Assembly (NCBI RefSeq): GCF_009363115.1
Contig: NZ_CP045298.1
Coordinates: forward strand, 2,138,001 to 2,202,000
Direction of reading: 5' to 3'
Source of the DNA: Paenibacillus brasilensis
GTDB lineage: Bacteria; Bacillota; Bacilli; Paenibacillales; Paenibacillaceae
DNA: 64,000 nucleotides
The position numbers and the translations under genes are program-made. Under the pieces are notes generated by a model, which saw nothing but the letters and a program-made list of their open reading frames with translations, made no database searches and was not told the DNA's origin. Within the stretch, counting starts at the first letter, position 1; every line of letters begins with the position of its first letter. Of the stretch, positions 53,742 to 62,557 are shown in pieces.

Positions 53742-53810
53742 CTTTAATATTCTCCTTTAATGACAAAAACAAACCCCGAACGGTAACGGCAAGCTCTCAG
53801 AAGAATTCGT
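53742..53810 (-). repeat. Degraded copy of the 3' end of the gene at 46907
   Basis: The first 20 bp (53742-53761) are identical to 46905-46924, and the next 45 bp are clearly related, with a 1-bp deletion. It encodes a relic of the TVRGxFFVIKGEY terminus on the minus strand. Confidence 0.65.
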
Positions 53811-53814
53811 CAAT

Positions 53815-54401
53815 CTATATCCTGCCGAGTTGAATCTCCTTCCACTTCTCCTTCAAAGCTTTCAAATCTTCTACGAAGAACCTAAGTAGATTGGGTCGTC
53901 TTCTTACTGCAAGCGGGTGATAGGTGAAGCTGATGGGTGTACCCTGTAACTCATACCAGCTGCCTCGTAATTCCTTGACACTGGCACTCTCCTTATCTGT
54001 GAATATTGCTTCCGCTACGACATTGCCAAATCCAAATAATACAAGCGGCTGCTTCTGAAAGAGCTGTTGCTGTAGATGAGGGAGACACGCCGCTCTAGCC
54101 TCGGGTTTATTGTAGACACGCATCGGTCGGCATTTTAGCAAATAGGTGACATAAACATCGTTTACATCTATCCCCGCCTCTCTCATGCCGAATTGGAGTG
54201 TTTCTCGGGTACCGCATAGAAACGAATTTCCTTCCCGATCCTCCCGGGCTCCGGGATTATCCAGAATCATCATAAGCGGGGCCTTCGGATTTCCTTCACC
54301 CCAGATGACACGATCCGCTGCTTGGATAGTTCGCAAATTTCACAATGCTCTATACCATTGGGCGCTGGTTCTTCAGGTAAGATTACATAGAGATGATCCA
54401 T
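53815..54401 (-). pseudogene. Uracil-DNA glycosylase family (type 4/5-like), frameshifted
   Basis: From ATG 54401 the frame gives MDHLYVILPEEPAPNGIEHCEICELSKQ, the N-terminal Fe-S cysteines of family 4/5 UDGs; at about 54318 a 1-bp loss shifts coding to the frame DRVIWGEGNPKAPLMMILDNPGAREDREG (motif A) through TYHPLAVRRRP (motif B). The 173-residue frame from ATG 54336 lacks the first two cluster cysteines. Such enzymes remove uracil from DNA. Otherwise the gene looks healthy, so a base-call error is possible. Confidence 0.7.
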
Positions 54402-54459
54402 TTCCTCGTCGTGCAGCTCCTTCCTTTCACACACAATGAATCTATTATGTCCACCTAAA

Positions 54460-54550
54460 GCAAAAACTTGCCTTTATTTATGATAAGGTTCAGCTTAACG
54501 GATCCATCGGCGAAATTGCTAAAGGAGCTGCCGCCGTCAGCTCCTTGTTT
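54460..54550. repeat. Dispersed structured repeat, copy A
   Basis: Left stem GCAAA...TTGC, core TTATGATAAGGTTCAG-CTTAACGG at 54478-54501, ATCGGCGAAA, then hairpin AAGGAGCTG/CAGCTCCTT at 54522-54546. The right hairpin serves as terminator for the oxidoreductase at 54575 on the minus strand. Related copies are at 58382 and 63694. Confidence 0.7.
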
Positions 54551-54574
54551 TAATTCAATCTGGTGTGCGTATTG

Positions 54575-55954
54575 TCATTTTCTGACCTGTTTACCCACTG
54601 GAATACTCTGAGCAAAACGAAACACATTATGAGGATCGTACTTACGTTTCACCTGCTTCAATCTGCCAAAGTTCACGCCATAATACGCCTTGGGCCAGTT
54701 CTTAATCTGCAGATCGGGAAAATTCACATAATCCCCTTTAACAAAGGGACGCAACGCTCTGCGGAACCTTTCCACCCACTGAATATTCCGCTCCTGCTTC
54801 CTGTTGTTTCTCCAGCGGGCTGACAGTTCGTAGATTGTCTCAGCCTTCCGATGAGGATAGGCCGTTGCAGTAGGCGATACTCGACTCACCGCGCTTCCTG
54901 CACCACCTAAGCTCTGACTCCACACGCTAGAATGCCTGTTGGGTGCTTTGGATAAAAAGTCACGTATAATTCGTACTCCTTCAGGCGGCAAAGGTTGGAA
55001 CCCGTAGGCCCCGGTTATTTTAAACTTCGGTTCCAAATTCAGGTCCGATTCGGCAAAAAATTTGGTTGCTTCAATAAAAGGTACTGTCTTCACCATCACC
55101 TTCACCGGAGTGCCTGCTCGCAAGAGCGGTCTAATCAATCGACGCAGCTCCTCTGCACCGCCAAGCAATTGCCCGGTAGATACAATGGTTCCCACCTGCT
55201 TGGCAGCCACCTCAATGGTTGAGGTTAAGCGGTTCGTGACAGACGGGGCCCAGCGCTGCCAAGCCGGTAACACCTTCTCAAGATCACTCCATTTCCACGT
55301 AATACTGTATATAGAAACCGATAAAATTGGTCTAACCCGAAATGTATATTCTGTAGCAACACCAAAGTTCCCTCCCCCTCCGCCTCGTGATGCCCACAAC
55401 AGATCGGAATGATTCTTTCTGTTTGCCACAATCGTCTTTGCCCCATACCGCCCCGAAGCTACGACCATCTTCACTTGTTTCAAGTTATCGCACGTAAGTC
55501 CATATTTGCGGGAAAGAAGTCCAATGCCTCCTCCCAGGGTAAGCCCAGCTACGCCTACGTCGGGCGCAGTCCCCGCCGGAATTGCCACGCGCTTATTCCA
55601 CAGCTTTTTGTACACACGGGCAAGTGGATTTCCCGTTTGGACAATGGCCACTCCATTTTTTTGATCAACCTTAACCTTATTCATCTCGCTCACATCGATA
55701 ATAATACCGCCATTTACAGCTGAGAAGCCTTCATAGCTATGCCGTCCGCTGCGCACTCGTAGCCGTATGCCCCTCTCACGAGCCCATTTGACTGCGTTGA
55801 TCACATCCTGAGTTCGTTGGCAAAAAACAATGACCCTTGGAAATTTGGAAAAGCGCCTATTGAACTCCATTCTGGCCGTATTGTATGACGGATTGCCCGG
55901 AATTACGATCCTTCCGGTTAATCGTGTACTTTTCTTTATCAACTTTTGTGCCAT
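54575..55954 (-). CDS. FAD-linked oxidase, berberine-bridge-like
   Basis: A 459-residue secreted-type or cytosolic FAD oxidase: RVIVFCQRTQDVINAVKWARERGIRLRVRSGRHSYEGFS holds the histidine that can covalently bind FAD; PAGTAPDVGVAGLTLGGGIGLLSRKYGL and WASRGGGGGNFGVATEY complete the PCMH-type domain; YYGVNFGRLKQVKRKYDPHNVFRFAQSI is the BBE C-terminus. No Tat or Sec signal is seen. The second flavin-linking Cys of plant BBE is absent. These oxidise alcohols, sugars or secondary metabolites. Confidence 0.9.
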   Translation of the reverse strand: MAQKLIKKSTRLTGRIVIPGNPSYNTARMEFNRRFSKFPRVIVFCQRTQDVINAVKWARERGIRLRVRSGRHSYEGFSAVNGGIIIDVSEMNKVKVDQKNGVAIVQTGNPLARVYKKLWNKRVAIPAGTAPDVGVAGLTLGGGIGLLSRKYGLTCDNLKQVKMVVASGRYGAKTIVANRKNHSDLLWASRGGGGGNFGVATEYTFRVRPILSVSIYSITWKWSDLEKVLPAWQRWAPSVTNRLTSTIEVAAKQVGTIVSTGQLLGGAEELRRLIRPLLRAGTPVKVMVKTVPFIEATKFFAESDLNLEPKFKITGAYGFQPLPPEGVRIIRDFLSKAPNRHSSVWSQSLGGAGSAVSRVSPTATAYPHRKAETIYELSARWRNNRKQERNIQWVERFRRALRPFVKGDYVNFPDLQIKNWPKAYYGVNFGRLKQVKRKYDPHNVFRFAQSIPVGKQVRK

Positions 55955-56139
55955 CTACTTTACACCATCCCTGCTTATGACATAAGCCTTCCTCATCAGC
56001 TTATTTCTATGTAGGGACACCTGTCCTAGTAACGGCAAACGCCCAGTTTGAATCGTAAAATAGTTCAAACCACTATGAACTAAGACATGGTCATTTATCT
56101 GAAAAAAAACAAAAAACCTCTAAAACTCATCGCATCCAT

Positions 56140-56718
56140 TCACTTTATCAGGGGTAAAAAAATCTCATCCACAATTTCTACAATTGTGTCCTGTGACACA
56201 GGTTCATAGGTCATTAACACCTCATGTCTAACAAGATCGGCAGGTAGCCGTGTAATTCGTGGAGTAATTTTCTCTTGCCTAATTTCTCCTCGTTCTACTG
56301 CCCGATTCAGAACGATTGGCATGGCATTGGTTCTTCGGAAACCGATCAATTCGGATAAAGGTATACCTGTTAGAACAGACATTAATCCATGAATCGTTTC
56401 TTGTCCAATTTGACGGAGCATTTCATTCAATCGATTCAGTACGATGATGACATCGCTTCGCAGTTCCCCAGTGTCAGGTATCTCATCTGATAATGGTGGT
56501 AAATTTCTCCGAATCGCTTCCAAGACAAGCTCCTCGCGATTAGGCCAACGCCGATAAATGACGGGCTTACTTGTTTGAGCACGGGCAGCAACCCCTTCTA
56601 TCGTAAGGCTTTGAAAACCAACCTCCATCAGCTCATCCCATGCTGCTTGTATAATGGCGGCTTCTAATTCTGCTCCTCTTCTTCTTGTCGTAAACTCTCC
56701 CTCATTTTCCTTATTCAT
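56140..56718 (-). CDS. TetR-family regulator of the MFS exporter
   Basis: A 192-residue repressor: AAIIQAAWDELMEVGFQSLTIEGVAARAQTSKPVIYRRWPNREELVLEAIRRN, the TetR_C_11-type group. GGAGGTG seven bases before ATG 56718 excludes ATG 56742. It is divergent from an MFS gene across 106 bp that contains two related ATAAGAAAC boxes (about 56748-56756 inverted and 56781-56789), possible operators. Confidence 0.88.
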   Translation of the reverse strand: MNKENEGEFTTRRRGAELEAAIIQAAWDELMEVGFQSLTIEGVAARAQTSKPVIYRRWPNREELVLEAIRRNLPPLSDEIPDTGELRSDVIIVLNRLNEMLRQIGQETIHGLMSVLTGIPLSELIGFRRTNAMPIVLNRAVERGEIRQEKITPRITRLPADLVRHEVLMTYEPVSQDTIVEIVDEIFLPLIK

Positions 56719-56824
56719 ATGAAAACACCTCCAATAAAACACGTTGCGTTTCTTATGAGTTTATTATATCATGGATTCAAATAAGAAACCTATAGTATCT
56801 AATCATAAAAAGGGGTGAAAATGC

Positions 56825-58249
56825 ATGGGGAAACAAATGGAACAAACAGCTAACAAAAAAATAGATCCAGCCGTTATGAAAATGGCATGGATTCTGTTGA
56901 TTGGACTTCTTGCTCCTTTATTCGATACTACCATTATGAATGTCGCAATCGATACCCTTGGAAATGCTTTACACGCATCCGTTTCAACGATTCAGTGGGT
57001 AATGACGAGTTATTTAATTGCCATTGGAATTGTTATTCCTATTTCTGGATGGGCATTTGATCGTTATGGCGGTAAAAACATGTGGATATTGGCTTTGAGT
57101 TTATTTTTAACGGGTTCTGTTTTATCAAGTTTGTCATGGAATGTAGGAAGTCTCATCGCCTTTCGAGTGATTCAAGGAATGGGCGGTGGCTTGATGATGC
57201 CCATCATGCAGACCATGGTTGTGCGGGCAACTGGCGGGGAGAAATTAGGTAAATTAATGGCCATTGTTGGTTTACCTATACTGATCGGTCCAATCCTCGG
57301 CCCCATATTAGGTGGGGTTATTATTACGTATCTTAACTGGCGTTGGATTTTTTATGTCAATATTCCTATCTGTTTCATCGCATCAATCCTAGCCGTATGG
57401 GGTTTACCAAAAGATGATGCCACAAATCAATCTCAAAAATTGGATACGCTTGGATTATCCTTGTTATCCCCTAGTATCGTGTTGATTATTTATGGGCTTA
57501 CCAAAGTCAGCTCAGAGCATGGTTTTTTTCAAAGTTCAGTCATCATCCCTATTGTCATTGGACTTTTATTCCTGATGGCCTTCTGCCTTTATGTATTAAG
57601 AAAATCCCACAATCCAGTAATAGATATACGTATATTTAAAAGCATGCCTTTTACCGCATCTTCTTGCCTTTTGTTTTTATCAGGTCTATCTTCTTATGGT
57701 GGCATGTTATTATTACCTCTCTATTATCAACAAGTTCGCGGAGAGAGTGTTCTCGTTTCAGGGTTACTCTTGATTCCTCAAGGTGTAGGGATGTTAATGA
57801 CGCGTTCATTAGCAGGAAAACTTACAGATACAATCGGCTCTCGATGGATCGTGCTCTGCGGTACCCTTCTAACAATACTCGGAACCCTCCCCTTTGCCTT
57901 TTGCGTGACCAATACCAGCGAACTTCTGCTTGCCATCGCCCTGGTTGTCCGTGGCGGAGGACTTGGAGGCGTTATGCTCCCCATCATGGCAACAGCTTAT
58001 GAAGGATTAAGGAAAGAACAGGTCCCGCATGCCAGCAGTGCCACTCGAATTCTACAGCAAATCGGTGGAGCCTTTGGTGCTTCAGTTCTTGCAGTCATCT
58101 TACAAAATCAAATGACCTCTCTATCTGTTAACAATATAACGACGCTGAACACTGCTTTTAAGCATACATTTATGTGGACAGTCGGTTTCACTTTAATTTC
58201 ACTCATTTTTATATCCTTCTTGCCTAATAAAAAATCTAGTAAGAGTTAA
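56825..58249 (+). CDS. MFS multidrug exporter, DHA2 (14-TM) family
   Basis: A 474-residue transporter: LFDTTIMNVAIDTLG (motif D1), STIQWVMTSYLIAIGIVIPISGWAFDRYGGKNMWI (motif A), GMGGGLMMPIMQTM and GLPILIGPILGPILGGVIITYLNWRWIFYVNIPI (motif C, antiporter signature). EmrB/QacA-like; exports drugs with protons. GGGGTGA precedes ATG 56825. Regulated in all likelihood by the divergent TetR. Confidence 0.92.
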   Translation: MGKQMEQTANKKIDPAVMKMAWILLIGLLAPLFDTTIMNVAIDTLGNALHASVSTIQWVMTSYLIAIGIVIPISGWAFDRYGGKNMWILALSLFLTGSVLSSLSWNVGSLIAFRVIQGMGGGLMMPIMQTMVVRATGGEKLGKLMAIVGLPILIGPILGPILGGVIITYLNWRWIFYVNIPICFIASILAVWGLPKDDATNQSQKLDTLGLSLLSPSIVLIIYGLTKVSSEHGFFQSSVIIPIVIGLLFLMAFCLYVLRKSHNPVIDIRIFKSMPFTASSCLLFLSGLSSYGGMLLLPLYYQQVRGESVLVSGLLLIPQGVGMLMTRSLAGKLTDTIGSRWIVLCGTLLTILGTLPFAFCVTNTSELLLAIALVVRGGGLGGVMLPIMATAYEGLRKEQVPHASSATRILQQIGGAFGASVLAVILQNQMTSLSVNNITTLNTAFKHTFMWTVGFTLISLIFISFLPNKKSSKS

Positions 58250-58269
58250 GTCCATTACCTTCTCTTTTA

Positions 58270-58307
58270 AAAAGGGGTCAACCAACTTTCGGGTGACCTC
58301 TTTTTTA
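58270..58307 (+). terminator. Terminator of the MFS gene
   Basis: AAAAGGGGTCA (58270-58280) pairs with TGACCTCTTTT (58294-58304), then TT. Confidence 0.75.
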
Positions 58308-58381
58308 GGACTTCATATTGCCTGTGCAAAGATCATTCACGAACGCCGACTCCCTTCAAGCTGTTTTTCTACCCACTTTAG

Positions 58382-58488
58382 GCAAAGAAATTTGCATCAC
58401 TTATGATAAGGTTCAGCTTAACGGAGCTATCGGCGAAAAATTCGCTTAAGTGTGAAGCGCGGCGGCATTGCCGGCCGCTTCGATAGGT
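58382..58488. repeat. Dispersed structured repeat, copy B
   Basis: GCAAAGAAATTTGC stem, core TTATGATAAGGTTCAG-CTTAACGG, CTATCGGCGAAAA, then a right-hand hairpin GAAGCG...CGCTTC with different sequence from copies A and C. It lies between the MFS and SecA genes. Confidence 0.7.
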
Positions 58489-58536
58489 TTAATGGCTCTC
58501 AGGATAAACCCGAGCGTTCGCTCATATTCGTCCCGA

Positions 58537-60831
58537 TCAAAACTTTGCCCATCCGAAGATCGGCCTCAACATCTTGCGAATCCAATAAGCGATGATCGTC
58601 CCTGCGGTCCATGAACTGCGAATCTGCAAGTACTCCAAGTATTGATCGTTGATGATATAAGTCCGAGTGGAGGTAGGGTTCTTCAGCCCGAATTTTCCCC
58701 ACATCGCCGGATCATTCGAACCCTCGAGCTTTTCGAGCATATTTGCCGACTCTCTATTTATTTTATCCGGAATTTCCTCGTACGCTTGGATGATTTGCTC
58801 ATGAAATTCGTCGATCGGATTGCGGTTAACAAGGCTCGTCAAATGGATGCTTTCGCGAATGTAAGAAACGTATGCTAGATGGTCAGCCCAGAACTTGTCG
58901 ATATAATAAAGCCGTACCCGCTGCTCCGAAGGGCTCATCGGCGTCTTGCCTTTCAAAATTCCGAGCCGCTCCTCATACAGAATTCGCCGTTGTTCCTCCA
59001 CCATATCCGAATAACGGTTCAGTTCCTGGCGGATATGGAAGTTTTGGCCCATAATAACGCGTTGAATATGGGCGATTTTGCCGCGGAGCACCGACTCCTC
59101 TAGCGCTTCTTCCTGCCTGAGATCGCGATAGACGGGCGGAATCACTTTATCGATGCCGAACCGAAGCATCAACTCGTCCTCCAAGCTTACGAAAAATACG
59201 GAAGCTCCCGGGTCGCCTTGGCGGCCAGAACGCCCGCCCAGTTGGTCGTCGATCCGCACGCTTTCGTGCACATGCGTACCAATCACGTACAACCCACCCA
59301 GCTTGGCGACAACTTCTGCTTGCGTGGGGTTGCCGCCACCGAGCCGAATGTCGACGCCGCGTCCCGCCATATTCGTAGACACCGTCACGGCGCCGATTTC
59401 TCCCGCTTTGGCGATGATCTCGGCTTCTTTTGCGTCGTTTTTCGCATTCAGAACATGGCAAAGTACGTCGGCAGCCGCTAGCGCCTTCGCCAGCATGTCA
59501 GACTCCTCGACGCTTGACGTACCAATGAGAATCGGACGTCCCGTTGCATGGACGGACGAGATTTCTTGTACAAGCGCCTTAAGCTTGGCTACTTTATGGG
59601 TATAAATCCGGTGCGGATGGTCGATCCGTATGTTTGGCCGGTTCGGCGGAATTTGCACGACCTGCAGCCCATAAATATCTTCGAATTCCATTGCGGAAGC
59701 GTGTGCGGTAGCCGTCATTCCGCAAATCTTCGGATATAGGCTAAGGAAGTGTTGAAGGGTGATCGTACCGAGAATTTTCCCGCCGACGTTCGACTGCAGC
59801 CCTTCTTTAGCCGCAAGCGCGGCTTGTAGCCCGTCCGGCAAATGCCTGTTTTCTGCCACGCGGCCGGTATATTCGTCGATCAGCTCGATTTTACCGTCCC
59901 GGACGATGTAATCGACGTCTTTTTTCAATAACGATTCCGCATGCAGCGCGCAATTTAACGACATTAACAAATGACTATTATGGCTTTCGTACAAATTGCC
60001 GCATCCCAGCAGCGATTCCGCTTTCGCAGAGCCCGCTTCATTCAAATAAACATTCCGCTGGAACTCGTCGAAGTCGTAATGCACATCTTGCTTAAGCTGC
60101 CTGGCCACTTCTGCAAAACGAATGCCGTTGCTCTCGGAAGAGCCCGGCTCGCCGGCGATGACCAGCGGCACCCGTGCTTCGTCGAGAAGCAGCGAATCCG
60201 CTTCGTCGACGATGACGTCATGGAAAGGACGATGTACGGTATCGGCTTCGTCCAGTGCGATCGTGTCGCGCAAATAATCGAATCCCGCCTCTTTGGCCGT
60301 AACATAGGTTATATCCGCGGCGTACGCTTCCCGTTTCTCGGACAAGCTCATGCCCGCTTGAACCGATTTTACCGTTAACCCGAGGAAACGATAGATCGGG
60401 CCCATCCACTCGGCATCTCGATTTGCCAAATAATCGTTAAAAGTCAGCACATGAACGCCTTCACCGGTCAGCGCATTTAGATAAGCAGGCATAACAGCAG
60501 AGAGCGTTTTTCCTTCACCGGTATGCTGCTCGATCAAAAATCCCTCATACAGAGCGATGCCAGCCATGATCTGGACATCGTAAGGCTGTAACCCGAGCTT
60601 TCTCTTCGCCGCCTCACAAACTAGCGCATAGGCATCGATAAGCAGCTCGTCCAAAGGCGCACCCGATTTTGCTTCCTTTTTCAGCCGGAGAGATTCCGCC
60701 TGCAACTGCTTTTCATCCCATGCTTCCAAATTCCGCTTCCTGACGAGCTCCACTTTGTCCCGATAGCCTTTCAGCTTAAGCCGGTTATCGCGGTCTTTCA
60801 ATTCTCGCATCAACTTGACGGCTAAATTCAT
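58537..60831 (-). CDS. Accessory SecA ATPase (SecA2-like)
   Basis: A 764-residue SecA paralogue. Walker A in EQHTGEGKTLSA, DEAD motif VIVDEADSLL, preprotein-crosslinking region, STNMAGRGVDIRLGGG and QLGGRSGRQGDPG motor motifs, then HWD/HSD ending without the C-terminal zinc-binding (CxC...CH) tail of housekeeping SecA. It is shorter than SecA1 (about 840). ATG 60831 is preceded by GGAAGGAGGG; the longer frame to 60915 enters the permease gene. It is the last gene of an operon with an ABC-2 exporter and a LytTR regulator, suggesting a dedicated substrate. Confidence 0.85.
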   Translation of the reverse strand: MNLAVKLMRELKDRDNRLKLKGYRDKVELVRKRNLEAWDEKQLQAESLRLKKEAKSGAPLDELLIDAYALVCEAAKRKLGLQPYDVQIMAGIALYEGFLIEQHTGEGKTLSAVMPAYLNALTGEGVHVLTFNDYLANRDAEWMGPIYRFLGLTVKSVQAGMSLSEKREAYAADITYVTAKEAGFDYLRDTIALDEADTVHRPFHDVIVDEADSLLLDEARVPLVIAGEPGSSESNGIRFAEVARQLKQDVHYDFDEFQRNVYLNEAGSAKAESLLGCGNLYESHNSHLLMSLNCALHAESLLKKDVDYIVRDGKIELIDEYTGRVAENRHLPDGLQAALAAKEGLQSNVGGKILGTITLQHFLSLYPKICGMTATAHASAMEFEDIYGLQVVQIPPNRPNIRIDHPHRIYTHKVAKLKALVQEISSVHATGRPILIGTSSVEESDMLAKALAAADVLCHVLNAKNDAKEAEIIAKAGEIGAVTVSTNMAGRGVDIRLGGGNPTQAEVVAKLGGLYVIGTHVHESVRIDDQLGGRSGRQGDPGASVFFVSLEDELMLRFGIDKVIPPVYRDLRQEEALEESVLRGKIAHIQRVIMGQNFHIRQELNRYSDMVEEQRRILYEERLGILKGKTPMSPSEQRVRLYYIDKFWADHLAYVSYIRESIHLTSLVNRNPIDEFHEQIIQAYEEIPDKINRESANMLEKLEGSNDPAMWGKFGLKNPTSTRTYIINDQYLEYLQIRSSWTAGTIIAYWIRKMLRPIFGWAKF

Positions 60832-60851
60832 CGGAATTTGATCCCTCCTTC

Positions 60852-61577
60852 CTACTCGTCCTTTAACCGTCGTTGATACAAGACAACAGACACAATCGTT
60901 AATACAACCGTCCACGCCAAGATAATGAGGAGGGGTTTTAATAAATCTCCCGTCGTAAAGCCTGTATTGGGTATACCTAGCAAATGCACAAGTTGACTGC
61001 TTGGTGCGTAATCCAGCACTTTGAAGATCGGATAATCATCTACTAGAAACACTCCCCAAGGCGCCCCGGTAAATACGAATGTCACAGGAAGTATGGATAA
61101 CGATGCATCCAGCAGCGTCCTGGAGAACAAGCCGCAGATCGTTCCGGCCGCGATGTATAGAATTATCGAAAGAATAACGGCCGCCGCAAAAGCCCATATA
61201 TTGGCCGGCTTATATCCGAATATATACGTAGAAACGGCCAGAACGACAGCTGACATGACAAAGACCAGGCTGCTTTTACCGATTAAAACGTCCAGGGTCG
61301 TGGCCGGAGTCATCATTAATGATCTTAACGTGTTACGCTCCTTTTCTTCCGCAATCAAGCAGGCTTGTGCGAAACATGTCAGCAACACAAACGAAAGATT
61401 AAGAACGGTAGCGAAAGTTCCAGCCACGGATGCTAAGGGCAAAGACGAATCTATTCCTCGAATAAGAAGTGCGAGAACAATAGGAATAACCAACATAATA
61501 GAGACCGCATAATTGCGTGAAAACTCTTTGTAATCCTTCACAAATATCGCGCGCACACGTTTTAATGAGATACTCAT
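60852..61577 (-). CDS. ABC-2 type permease
   Basis: A 241-residue membrane protein with six helices: KDYKEFSRNYAVSIMLVIPIVLALLI, AEEKERNTLRSLMMTPATTLDVLIGKS (the EExxGT-like amphipathic motif of ABC-2 permeases) and AAGTICGLFSRTLLDASL. It starts at ATG 61577, overlapping the ATPase stop (ATGA), with GGAAGTGAG as ribosome binding site. It pairs with the ATPase upstream to form an exporter, perhaps of a peptide or for self-immunity. Confidence 0.88.
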   Translation of the reverse strand: MSISLKRVRAIFVKDYKEFSRNYAVSIMLVIPIVLALLIRGIDSSLPLASVAGTFATVLNLSFVLLTCFAQACLIAEEKERNTLRSLMMTPATTLDVLIGKSSLVFVMSAVVLAVSTYIFGYKPANIWAFAAAVILSIILYIAAGTICGLFSRTLLDASLSILPVTFVFTGAPWGVFLVDDYPIFKVLDYAPSSQLVHLLGIPNTGFTTGDLLKPLLIILAWTVVLTIVSVVLYQRRLKDE

Positions 61578-62419
61578 AGTAACTCACTTCCTGTTATTTT
61601 AATGAAGATATCACCTAGACTTGGCTCTTTCGTTTCTAATCGATCAATTAACCCTCGTTTCATCCAATCGGCGATTTTATCGGCCGTCCCCTCATCGAGC
61701 GGGAGATCGTAGGTTTCCCCATTGATTAAGTCAACACAAACTACGTTTTCCCGATGCTGTTTTTTTAGTTCCTGGGGGGAGCCGATGGCTTGGATTTGCC
61801 CTTGATACAAAATCGCCACACGGTTACATAGCAATTCTGCCTCAGCCATATCATGCGTAGTTAAAAAAATCGTTGTCCCTTTCTCATTTAAATAGCGTAA
61901 GCCCTTATAAATATGTGCTGAGTTTACTGGATCTAAAGCCGAAGTAGGTTCATCCAAGAATAACAATTCCGGCTCATGGATCACCGCGCATGCCAACATG
62001 ACACGCTGACGCATCCCTTTCGATAAGCGGTGGACTTTCTTTTTGCGCTCTCCGCTTAAGTTTACAAACTGCAGCACCTTATCGATCGAAGATTTAGGAA
62101 GATCATATAACTTACGATACAGCTCCAGATTTTCCTCAATCGTTAATCTCTCATATAGACCGCTGTTATCCGTCAAAATGCCAAAGCGCATCTTCTGCGC
62201 AGACTGATGCATCATCTCCGCCGGCTGGTTAAATACTCTTGCCTGTCCGCTTGTCGGATTTAATTGCGCCGTTAAAATCTTAATTAATGTCGTTTTTCCC
62301 GAACCACTCGGACCCAGAAAACCAAAAACTTCCCCTTTCGGAATGGAAAAGGACACGTCCGACAACGCATCCTTATTTCCAAACCGCTTTCGAATATGTT
62401 CTACTTGGATCACATCCAT
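61574..62419 (-). CDS. ABC transporter ATP-binding protein
   Basis: A 281-residue ATPase with GPSGSGKTT, Q-loop ILTDNSGLYERLT, signature LSKGMRQRVMLA, Walker B LLFLDEP, H-loop LTTHDM, and a C-terminal extension (residues 220-281: LPLDEGTADKIADWMKRGLIDRLETKEPSLGDIFI) typical of BcrA/CcmA-type antibiotic exporters. GTG 62428 lies on the Shine-Dalgarno; ATG 62419 is used. Sits 138 bp downstream of the LytTR gene with no terminator between. Confidence 0.9.
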   Translation of the reverse strand: MDVIQVEHIRKRFGNKDALSDVSFSIPKGEVFGFLGPSGSGKTTLIKILTAQLNPTSGQARVFNQPAEMMHQSAQKMRFGILTDNSGLYERLTIEENLELYRKLYDLPKSSIDKVLQFVNLSGERKKKVHRLSKGMRQRVMLACAVIHEPELLFLDEPTSALDPVNSAHIYKGLRYLNEKGTTIFLTTHDMAEAELLCNRVAILYQGQIQAIGSPQELKKQHRENVVCVDLINGETYDLPLDEGTADKIADWMKRGLIDRLETKEPSLGDIFIKITGSELL

Positions 62420-62557
62420 GAACACCACTTCCTTAGCGTTGATGCCTTAAGCATATAAAGATTGCTTGCTTCGAGCCATCAAAACCCACCGAAATGTAGC
62501 TATTGTCGCCTGAATGGTACCATGGAATGCTTGATTGGTTTGATATTGCCCCGGAAA

